Below are positions 1-6,438 of a stretch of DNA of 17,051 nucleotides, piece after piece. Where the stretch lies: assembly GCA_044359405.1 (NCBI GenBank), contig JBIKMC010000043.1:1-17051 (forward strand), given 5' to 3'. Position 1 is the first letter of the stretch, and each line of letters begins with the position of its first letter. Under the pieces are notes generated by a model. The model was not told the origin of the DNA. It was given only the letters and a program-made list of their open reading frames with translations, and ran no database searches. The position numbers and the translations under genes were made by a program. This DNA comes from SYIM01 sp044359405. GTDB taxonomy: Bacteria > Pseudomonadota > Gammaproteobacteria > Burkholderiales > Burkholderiaceae_E.

Positions 1-306
1 CGTCGTGCCTACCTGACGGCCCTGGTGATGATCGACCATGAAAACGTCGAGAAATACGCCCAGGATCTCAATGTGCCGTTTACCAACTTTCAGAGCCTGT
101 GCCGCACCCGTGAAGTGCAGGATCTTATTCAGGCCGAGGTGGACCGGGTCAATGCCAAGTTCGCCCGGGTGGAACAGATCAAGAAATTCCGCTTGATCGA
201 ACACAAGCTCACGGCGGAAGATGAAGAGTTGACGCCGACCATGAAGCTCAAGCGCAAGCTGGTCAATGAAAAGTATCGCGATCTGATTGAAAGCATGTAC
301 AAATAG
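1..306 (+). CDS. Long-chain acyl-CoA synthetase (AMP-forming), C-terminal fragment
   Basis: The window opens inside this gene; the frame is open from base 1 and ends at TAG 304-306, leaving about 101 residues. The fragment matches the C-terminal lid domain of FAA1-type (COG1022) AMP-binding ligases. It starts with RRAYLTALVMID, and near the end has LTPTMKLKRK, the position of the conserved lysine-bearing motif that closes on the acyl-adenylate. Such enzymes activate a carboxylic acid to its CoA thioester using ATP, in the cytoplasm. The next gene, 37 bases on in the same direction, is a LIV-type ABC transporter binding protein. In Burkholderiales such ligases are often embedded in LIV-type transporter operons, which suggests uptake and activation of a fatty or aromatic acid. 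The substrate cannot be told from the fragment. Family assignment is confident; the specific acid is not known. Confidence 0.85.
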   Translation, partial: RRAYLTALVMIDHENVEKYAQDLNVPFTNFQSLCRTREVQDLIQAEVDRVNAKFARVEQIKKFRLIEHKLTAEDEELTPTMKLKRKLVNEKYRDLIESMYK

Positions 307-343
307 GCCTAAACCGGGCCACCATTCCTTGAAGGAGACCGTC

Positions 344-1528
344 ATGACCTCACGTAGACAGTTCATCGAAATAGGCGCAGCCGGCACAGCGCTGGCCACG
401 CTTCCCATAGGGGCGGCCTGGGCTAACCAGGGCGTCAGCAAAGACCAGATCGTCATCGGCACCATTCAGGATCTGTCGGGTCCGCTGGTGACGCTGGGCA
501 AGCCGATTCAGAACGGCATGATTCTTCGTGCCGAGCAGATCAACGCGGCGGGCGGTATTCATGGGCGAAAAATCAAGCTCAACGTGGAAGACTCGGGGTA
601 CGAGCCGCGCAAGGCCGTGCTGGCCGCGCAAAAGCTCATCAATCAGGACAAGATCTTCAGCATGATCGGGTCGCTGGGCTCGGTGGTGTCGCTGGCCACC
701 ATGCCGCTGGTGCTCGAAAAGGGCATCACTCACCTGTTTCCGGTCACTGCGCATCATGGCAACTTTGACCCCTTCCACAAATACAAGTTCTCCATCGCGA
801 CACCTTATCCGGACAGCACCAAGGTGGGTCTGAAGGAGGTGGCGCGTATCGTTGGCGCCAAGCGTATCGGTATCCTGTACCAGGATGATGAGTACGGTCT
901 CGAGGTCCTTCGTGGCACCGAGGCAGCCGTCAAAGACCTCAACATCACCCTGGTCGAACGCACCAACTACAAGCGTGGCGCGACCGATTTCGCCTCGCAA
1001 ATGCAGCGTCTGCGGGCGGCGAACCCTGACCTGATCGTTCTGGGCACGGTGGTGCGCGAGACCATTGGCGCCATGGTGACAGCCCGCAGGCTTGGCTACT
1101 CGGGTACCTTCTTTGGCAGTCAGGCGGCCTACATGCCGGTGGTTGCCAAGGCGGGTGGAGCTGGTGTCGAGGGGCTTTATGCAGTCTGCGAAACGCCGAC
1201 CATGTACCGCGATGATCCATCTAACACTCGGTCACTCAATGAGTGGATGGATGCCTTCAAGACGCGCTTCAATGAAGACGCTGAGCTCTGGGCAGCGACG
1301 GGATGGATGTGTATGGACATCTTCGCCAAAGCCGCTGACCGTGCAGGCCCCAAACTCACCAGCGATTCGCTGGTAAAGGCGCTCGAAGAGTCGGCCTATC
1401 CGCGCAGCTTCCTGGGCAACCCCGAGTTTTCCTTCGGACCCAACAAGCGGCTGGGCAACAACCAGTTCCGTCTGTCGCAGATCCAGGGGGGGCGCTGGAA
1501 GGTGGTGTCTGACTTCATGACGGCCTAA
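344..1528 (+). CDS. LIV-type ABC transporter periplasmic substrate-binding protein
   Basis: A 394-residue periplasmic binding protein of the Leu/Ile/Val-binding (Peripla_BP_6) family, which delivers its ligand to a LivHMGF-type inner-membrane importer. The start at ATG 344 is chosen because GAAGGAGA (331-338) lies 5 bases upstream and the protein then begins with an export signal; an upstream in-frame extension to 287 lacks this. Residues 1-27 form a signal peptide with a twin-arginine-like SRRQFI (residues 3-8), a hydrophobic stretch and AWA before the likely cleavage at 27/28. The mature part begins with the typical IVIGTIQDLSGP and has IRAEQINAAGGIHGRKI-like family features (residues about 60-80). 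It probably ends an operon with the acyl-CoA ligase, since a hairpin follows. The ligand could be an amino acid, but the ligase neighbour favours an aromatic or aliphatic acid. Its stop codon overlaps the converging carboxylase gene by 4 bases. Confidence 0.9.
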   Translation: MTSRRQFIEIGAAGTALATLPIGAAWANQGVSKDQIVIGTIQDLSGPLVTLGKPIQNGMILRAEQINAAGGIHGRKIKLNVEDSGYEPRKAVLAAQKLINQDKIFSMIGSLGSVVSLATMPLVLEKGITHLFPVTAHHGNFDPFHKYKFSIATPYPDSTKVGLKEVARIVGAKRIGILYQDDEYGLEVLRGTEAAVKDLNITLVERTNYKRGATDFASQMQRLRAANPDLIVLGTVVRETIGAMVTARRLGYSGTFFGSQAAYMPVVAKAGGAGVEGLYAVCETPTMYRDDPSNTRSLNEWMDAFKTRFNEDAELWAATGWMCMDIFAKAADRAGPKLTSDSLVKALEESAYPRSFLGNPEFSFGPNKRLGNNQFRLSQIQGGRWKVVSDFMTA

Positions 1529-3510
1529 TGATCTAAAGGGCCCTGACCGGGGTCGGTCGGGGCCTGGTTAGCTTTTATGGTCATCAGGACCTGCCCCGGG
1601 CTGACCTGAGTAGCCGGCTGCGCCGTGACGGTCTCAATACGGCCCGCAATCGGTGACACCACATGGTGTTCCATCTTCATCGCTTCCAGGCTGATCAGTC
1701 GATCGCCGGCAGCCACCTCAGAGCCGACCGAGACGTGAAGCTGCGCCACCCGGGCATGCATGCGCGCCACGATGCGCCCATCACCGTCGTCACGGCGCGT
1801 GCCTGCTGATTTGCGTGCCCCCTCGGTGAACGCGGCACAAAATCCCATTAAATCGAGCCAGCCGCCGCCTGAGCCTATATGCCAGGCTGCTTTCAGACGT
1901 TCGTGATCAATCACCAGAACGTCGCCGCCTTCGATCAGCACCTCGTGTAAGGCATCATTGCAGGTCACCCGCATCGGTAGTCCTGGTCCGGGCTCGACCT
2001 GAATCGACACATCGACCCGTTGCTGGCGAGCCTGCAGGCAAAAGCGCTGCGCGCGAGTGCCCGATGATCGCCAGTGCGCCAGATCACCGTGCCTGCAGGC
2101 CTGGTGAGCAAGCCATAGTGCCGCGGCGGCGCAGAACCAGCGTGTATCTGCCTGGGGCTGCGTCCACTGCGCCAGTCGGGCGCCCATCCAGTCGGTGGAG
2201 ATTTTTACACCGATGAAGGCTTCATCGGATAGCGCCAGACGAAGCAGATCGCGGTTTGTGTCCAAACCCAACACGGTGGTGTTGATCAGGCCAGCGAGTA
2301 GACGTCGTCGGGCGATATCGCGATCGGGAGCGTTGGCCACCAGCTTGGCGATCAACGAGTCGTAGTGTTCACTAACCGATGCCTTTTCGGCCAAACCATG
2401 ATCAATGCGCAAGCCTGGACGCGTGGGCATGCGCCACTGTGAGATCGAACCCGCCTGTGGCGCGAAATTGTCCCAGGGATCTTCCGCGCACAGACGTGCC
2501 TCAATGGCGTGACCCTGGATGCGAACATCGGATTGCTCCAGATCGAGTGGCTGACCCTGGGCGATGCGAAGCTGAAGGTCAACGAGATCAAGCCCGGTAA
2601 CGGCTTCGGTCACCGGGTGTTCGACCTGAAGACGTGTATTCATCTCCAGAAAATAGAATCGTCCCTGCCGATCGAGCAGAAACTCGACCGTACCCGCACC
2701 CACATAACTGACGGCCCTGGCCAGACGAACCGCGCAGTCCCCCAGTGCTTGGCGTACCAAGTCTGAAAGCCCCGGGGCTGGTGCTTCTTCGAGAATTTTC
2801 TGATGGCGTCGCTGACTGGAACAGTCGCGCTCTCCCAGATGCAGCACCTTGCCCTGATGGTCGCCGATGACCTGAACCTCAATATGGCGGGCGCTGGTCA
2901 GCAGGCGCTCAAGGAGTAACTCCCCCTGACCGAAGGCGGCCTCGGCTTCGGCTCGCGCGGCCTTCAATAAGGTGAGAAAGTCATCTGCGTGTTCGACCTG
3001 ACGCATGCCTCGTCCGCCACCACCCGCCGCGGCCTTGATCATCAGCGGAAAGCCCAATTCTTGTGCGACTCCAAGCAGATGCCCATCGTCCTGCCGGGGC
3101 CCCTGATAACCCGGCAGGCACGGAATGCCAAGGGACTGTGCCAGCAACTTCGCAGCCGATTTGCTGCCCAGTGCTTCTATTGCCTCGGGCGAGGGACCTA
3201 CAAACGTCAGACCAGCCTCTCGGCAGGCGCGCGCGAAGGAGGCTCGCTCGGACAGAAAGCCATATCCGGGGTGAATCGCCTGCGCGCCGCTCTTGAGGCT
3301 GGCGGCGATGAGGCGCTCAATGGACAGATAGCTGTCGGCGGCCCGCGCAGGACCAATACCGATGGCAGCGTCAGCCAGATGCACGTGCCGAGCATTGCGA
3401 TCAGCATCGCTGTAAACCGCGACCGTACGCAGACCAGCCGCCCGCGCTGTGCGGATGATGCGGCACGCGATCTCGCCGCGGTTGGCGATCAGCAGGGTGT
3501 CGAAGCTCAT
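1525..3510 (-). CDS. Acyl-CoA carboxylase alpha subunit (biotin carboxylase + biotin carrier)
   Basis: A 661-residue subunit that carboxylates its own biotin with ATP and bicarbonate and presents it to the carboxyltransferase encoded two genes upstream. Visible parts: biotin carboxylase N-terminal fold (residues 1-110, starting FDTLLIANRGEIACRI), ATP-grasp domain with the glycine-rich GGGGRGM loop at 163-169, RDCSSQRRHQK at 228-238 and EMNTRLQVEHPV at 289-300, and a C-terminal carrier domain with EAMKMEH in which Lys612 is the biotin attachment site. Length and order match the methylcrotonyl-, geranyl- and other MCC-type alpha subunits (about 650-670 residues). The ATG at 3508-3510 follows the dehydrogenase stop by one base, so translation is probably coupled. 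The stop TAG (1525-1527) interlocks with the stop of the converging binding-protein gene. Substrate specificity lies in the beta subunit, so AtuF/MccA/LiuD names are left open. Confidence 0.92.
   Translation of the reverse strand: MSFDTLLIANRGEIACRIIRTARAAGLRTVAVYSDADRNARHVHLADAAIGIGPARAADSYLSIERLIAASLKSGAQAIHPGYGFLSERASFARACREAGLTFVGPSPEAIEALGSKSAAKLLAQSLGIPCLPGYQGPRQDDGHLLGVAQELGFPLMIKAAAGGGGRGMRQVEHADDFLTLLKAARAEAEAAFGQGELLLERLLTSARHIEVQVIGDHQGKVLHLGERDCSSQRRHQKILEEAPAPGLSDLVRQALGDCAVRLARAVSYVGAGTVEFLLDRQGRFYFLEMNTRLQVEHPVTEAVTGLDLVDLQLRIAQGQPLDLEQSDVRIQGHAIEARLCAEDPWDNFAPQAGSISQWRMPTRPGLRIDHGLAEKASVSEHYDSLIAKLVANAPDRDIARRRLLAGLINTTVLGLDTNRDLLRLALSDEAFIGVKISTDWMGARLAQWTQPQADTRWFCAAAALWLAHQACRHGDLAHWRSSGTRAQRFCLQARQQRVDVSIQVEPGPGLPMRVTCNDALHEVLIEGGDVLVIDHERLKAAWHIGSGGGWLDLMGFCAAFTEGARKSAGTRRDDGDGRIVARMHARVAQLHVSVGSEVAAGDRLISLEAMKMEHHVVSPIAGRIETVTAQPATQVSPGQVLMTIKANQAPTDPGQGPLDH
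1539..1564 (+). terminator. Hairpin terminator candidate between convergent genes
   Basis: GGCCCTGACC (1539-1548) and GGTCGGGGCC (1555-1564) form a 10-bp stem with one U.G wobble and a 6-base GGGGTC loop, starting 10 bases after the binding-protein stop. A short T-run (CTTTTA) follows only after about 8 bases, so it is not a textbook intrinsic terminator. On the other strand the same stem lies inside the last codons of the biotin carboxylase subunit gene and is followed by CTTTAG. It may serve both directions. Stem seen directly; terminator function is inferred. Confidence 0.5.
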
Positions 3511-3511
3511 T

Positions 3512-4660
3512 TCAGCCTGTCTTGGGTACGAGGCCCAGGGTCTTGGCGATAATGCCCAGCATCACCTCATCGGCACCGCCGCCGATGGAGGCCAGGCGGG
3601 CATCGCGCCAATAGCGATTGACGCGCGTTTCCTCGATGTAGCCCATGCCACCCCAGAACTGAACACACCAGTCGGCCACCTCGCGACCGACACGGGCCGC
3701 CTTCAGCTTGCACATGGAGGCAAGCTGGGTGACATCGTGTCCGGACACGTAAAGGCCAACTGCCTTGTGCAGCAGAGCCCCAACGGTCTCGGTGTCGGTC
3801 ATCAGTTCGGCGAGCTTGAACTGGATGAACTGATTGCCCAGCAGGGATTTTCCAAAGGCCTCGCGCTCGCGCAGGTAAGCGATGGTTTCATCGATGACAA
3901 GACGATTCTTCTGCCAGCCCGCTGCGGCCCACAGTCGCTCTTCCTGGAACTGCATCATCTGGTAGATGAAGCCCATGCCCTCTTCGCCGATGCGGTAGCG
4001 CTGGGGTACGCGGACGCTGTCCAGATGAATCTGCGCGGTGTCCGACGCATGCATGCCCGCCTTGCGAAGCTTGCGTGCGACGGTGACGCCCGGCGTATTC
4101 ATGGGCAGGCAGATCAGCGTTTTGTTGCGATGAGCCGCGCCTTCTGAGGTGTTCGCAAGAAGGCACATCCAGTCGGCTTGCGTGCCGCTGGTCGTCCACA
4201 TCTTGCCGCCGTCAATCACATAGTCGCCGCCGTCCTTGCGGGCGGTGGTGCGTATGGAAGCGACGTCAGAACCCGCACCCACTTCCGAGACGCCCAGGCA
4301 GGCCACGAGCTCGCCCCTGATGGAGGGGGCCAGAAACTCTTGGCGCAACTCGTCACTGCCAAAGCGCGCCAGTGCGGGGGTTGCCATGTCGGTCTGCACG
4401 CCGATGGCCATGGAGACACCGCCTGACTCAATCCAGGCGAGCGCTTCGGCTGCTGCGATGTTGTAGGAGTAATCAAGCCCCAGTCCGCCGAACGCCGTGG
4501 GCTTGCTGATGCCCAGCATGCCCAGCCGCCCCAGTTTACGAAAGACCTCGCGCGCCGGAAAAATGCCATCACGCTCCCATTCATCGACGTGGGGATTGAT
4601 TTCAGCGGCGATAAATCGGCGCAGCGTATCGGCAATTTGTGTGTGCTGTTCGGTATGCAT
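3512..4660 (-). CDS. Acyl-CoA dehydrogenase, IVD/AtuD-like
   Basis: A 382-residue FAD enzyme that would introduce the alpha-beta double bond in an acyl-CoA before carboxylation. ATG 4658-4660 is chosen because the protein then starts MHTEQHTQIADTLRRF like the family and has normal length; 29 further upstream codons would run into the carboxyltransferase gene. Features: FAD/substrate region with CLGVSEVGAGSD (121-132), KMWTTSGTQADW (153-164), and C-terminal QFWGGMGYIEE (334-344). The usual catalytic Glu of the medium/short-chain enzymes (in YEGT) is replaced: SIGGGADEV has Gly361 there. Instead Glu241 in QEERLWAA lies where isovaleryl-CoA and long-chain enzymes carry their base (ERL), so the enzyme is probably active on branched substrates. 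The gene lies 26 bases after the carboxyltransferase and one base before the biotin subunit. Citronellyl-CoA (AtuD) or isovaleryl-CoA (LiuA) type activities are both possible. Confidence 0.9.
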   Translation of the reverse strand: MHTEQHTQIADTLRRFIAAEINPHVDEWERDGIFPAREVFRKLGRLGMLGISKPTAFGGLGLDYSYNIAAAEALAWIESGGVSMAIGVQTDMATPALARFGSDELRQEFLAPSIRGELVACLGVSEVGAGSDVASIRTTARKDGGDYVIDGGKMWTTSGTQADWMCLLANTSEGAAHRNKTLICLPMNTPGVTVARKLRKAGMHASDTAQIHLDSVRVPQRYRIGEEGMGFIYQMMQFQEERLWAAAGWQKNRLVIDETIAYLREREAFGKSLLGNQFIQFKLAELMTDTETVGALLHKAVGLYVSGHDVTQLASMCKLKAARVGREVADWCVQFWGGMGYIEETRVNRYWRDARLASIGGGADEVMLGIIAKTLGLVPKTG

Positions 4661-4686
4661 GGTGTCTTTTCGGGACCAGGCGCCGG

Positions 4687-6321
4687 TCAGGGTCGAGCTA
4701 CGCCAAATTGAACCGGACGCAGCTTGCGGTGCTCGGCACGGGCGCACAGATCAAAAACGAAGGCCAGTACTCGGCGGGTGTCGCGTGGATCAATCACGCC
4801 GTCGTCCAGCAGACGCGCGCTGGTATAAAAAGCACCCGCCTGCCTTTCGAAGGTGTCGATGATGTTGCTTTCAAGAGTGGTCAGTGCCTGCTCATTAACG
4901 GGTTCGCCCTTTCGAAGTGCCGCGGCCTCGGTGACCATGCGCATGGTGCGCGCGGCCTGCTCTGCTCCCATCACGGCGGTACGGGCATTGGGCCACGAAA
5001 ACACGAAGCGAGGCCCGAAGGCACGACCCGCCATGCCATAGTTGCCGGCCCCAAACGAGGCGCCACAGTGAATGGTCACGGCGGGCACGTTGGCGTTGGA
5101 GACCGCCTGAATCATCTTGGAGCCGTGCTTGATCATGCCTGCCTGCTCGCTGGCTTTGCCCACGATATAGCCGGTCGTGTTCTGCAGATACAGCAGCGGC
5201 AGCCCGCTCTGGCAGCAGGCCTGTATGAAGTGGGTGGCCTTCTGACTGCCCGCGGGGTCAATCGGGCCAGTGTTGGTGATGATGCCTATTGGGCGTGTAC
5301 CGATGGCGGCATGCCCGCACACGGTGGCGCTGCCGTAGTCGGACTTGAATTCGAGAAATTCCGAACCGTCAACAAGGCGGGCGATGACTTCGCGCATGTC
5401 GACCGGCGTACGAAAGTCAGCGGGCATGACCCCCGCGAGCTCGTCTGGACTGTGGATGGGACCATGCCGGGTCTCATCCGTCAGCGGTGCAGGCCAGTGC
5501 GAAAACGTCTGATCAAAACCCAGCTGCGCGATGAGTTCGCGCGCCGTACGAAGCGCGTCGTCGTCATCGCGGGCAAGGTACTCGCCAAGCCCTGAAACAT
5601 GGGTATGCATCTGTGCGCCACCCAACTCCTCGTCGGTGGCCACTTCGCCCGTGGCCGCGCGCAGCAGCGGAGGACCTGCCAGAAAGGCTCGCGCACGGTC
5701 TTTGACCATGATGACGTAGTCAGACAGGCCTGGCAGATAGGCGCCGCCCGCCGCCGACGAACCGTGTACGACCGAAATGACGGGAATGCCGGCCGCCGAT
5801 AGCCGGGCCAGGTTGTAGAAGAGTCGGCCTCCGTGGATGAAGTCTTCGACCCGGTAGCGCAGCAGATTGGCGCCCGCCGACTCGATCAGCTGTACAAATG
5901 GCAGGGCGTTTTCCAGAGCGATGGTTTGAGCGCGTTCGATTTTTTCGCGGCCCATGGCCTGGATGGCACCCGCGTCGATGCCCGAGTCACTTGCGCTGAC
6001 CACGCATCGCGTGCCGCTGATCAGACCGATTCCGGTGATGACGCCAGCTCCTGGGATTGAGCGTGTGGTGTCTCCGCGATCCAGGCCGTAACCAGCCAGT
6101 GACGACAGCTCTAGCCAGGGAGCACCCGGGTCGAGCAGTCGACCAACCCGTTCGCGCGGCAAAAGCTGACCTCGCTTGTCGAACAGGGCTTGAGCCCTTG
6201 CCGAGGCCGCCGCCGCGCGGGCCTCAAGGGCACGCAGCTCGGCGATGCGTTCAAGCATTGCTGCGCGCTGACGCAGAAAGGCGTCGCTATCGGGATTGAG
6301 TAAGGAATGCAGTCGAGGCAT
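4687..6321 (-). CDS. Acyl-CoA carboxylase beta subunit (carboxyltransferase), GCC/MCC type
   Basis: A 544-residue carboxyltransferase that moves the carboxyl group from biotin to an acyl-CoA. It has two crotonase-like halves: the N half contains GSSAAGGAYLPG (187-198) and FLAGPPLLRAATGE (213-226); the C half contains SFGAGNYGM and the closing R-x-F-x-W-P-N-A region typical of methylcrotonyl- and geranyl-CoA carboxylases. Residues 163-169 read HGGRLFY; methylcrotonyl-CoA carboxylases normally have Phe at the first of these Gly positions (HFGRIF). A Phe-to-Gly change in the acyl pocket is known to separate geranyl-CoA from methylcrotonyl-CoA carboxylases, so Gly164 suggests a bulkier substrate; this alignment is from memory. 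Start ATG 6319-6321 has GAAGGT at 6334-6329, 7 bases upstream. It is the first gene of the three-gene operon with dehydrogenase and biotin subunit, and faces the AtuA gene. Confidence 0.92.
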   Translation of the reverse strand: MPRLHSLLNPDSDAFLRQRAAMLERIAELRALEARAAAASARAQALFDKRGQLLPRERVGRLLDPGAPWLELSSLAGYGLDRGDTTRSIPGAGVITGIGLISGTRCVVSASDSGIDAGAIQAMGREKIERAQTIALENALPFVQLIESAGANLLRYRVEDFIHGGRLFYNLARLSAAGIPVISVVHGSSAAGGAYLPGLSDYVIMVKDRARAFLAGPPLLRAATGEVATDEELGGAQMHTHVSGLGEYLARDDDDALRTARELIAQLGFDQTFSHWPAPLTDETRHGPIHSPDELAGVMPADFRTPVDMREVIARLVDGSEFLEFKSDYGSATVCGHAAIGTRPIGIITNTGPIDPAGSQKATHFIQACCQSGLPLLYLQNTTGYIVGKASEQAGMIKHGSKMIQAVSNANVPAVTIHCGASFGAGNYGMAGRAFGPRFVFSWPNARTAVMGAEQAARTMRMVTEAAALRKGEPVNEQALTTLESNIIDTFERQAGAFYTSARLLDDGVIDPRDTRRVLAFVFDLCARAEHRKLRPVQFGVARP

Positions 6322-6339
6322 GCGGGTGACCTTCGCGCC

Positions 6340-6368
6340 ACCTTACTCAGGCGGGCCGAGTGGGTCAA
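6340..6368 (-). promoter_or_regulatory. Sigma70-type promoter candidate for the carboxylase operon
   Basis: On the minus strand TTGACC (6368-6363) is followed after exactly 17 bases by TAAGGT (6345-6340). The -35 matches consensus in 5 of 6 positions; the -10 has the key T, A and final T. The predicted transcript start near 6333 would leave a leader of only about a dozen bases before ATG 6321 and clip the GAAGGT ribosome site, which is a reason for caution. Confidence 0.42.
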
Positions 6369-6381
6369 GCATGGCCATGCT
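6368..6381. promoter_or_regulatory. 14-bp perfect palindrome, operator candidate between divergent operons
   Basis: AGCATGGCCATGCT is a perfect palindrome at 6368-6381. It abuts the minus-strand TTGACC box and lies where a -35 box would sit for the plus-strand TATACT. A dimeric regulator bound here could control both the carboxylase operon and the AtuA gene. No regulator gene is adjacent in the window, so the binder is unknown. The palindrome is seen directly; its role is inferred. Confidence 0.4.
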
Positions 6382-6391
6382 CGTCCGACCG

Positions 6392-6397
6392 TATACT
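6392..6397 (+). promoter_or_regulatory. -10 element candidate for the AtuA-family gene
   Basis: TATACT at 6392-6397 is one base from the consensus -10 box and would start a transcript near 6404, giving a leader of about 35 bases to ATG 6439. No recognisable -35 box lies 16-18 bases upstream; that position is occupied by the palindrome at 6368-6381, as expected for an activator-dependent promoter. Confidence 0.4.
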
Positions 6398-6438
6398 GGG
6401 ATGCTTGCTGCACGCTTTCCAAGCGCGAAGAGGAGGCC

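Noticed and set aside
350..1000. 216-codon open frame on the minus strand inside the binding-protein gene
   Set aside because: Lies fully antisense to a clear gene, no ribosome site and no recognisable protein; typical shadow in GC-rich DNA.
4639..5595. 318-codon open frame on the plus strand across the carboxyltransferase gene
   Set aside because: Antisense to a well-conserved enzyme; its composition follows the complementary codons and shows no domain.
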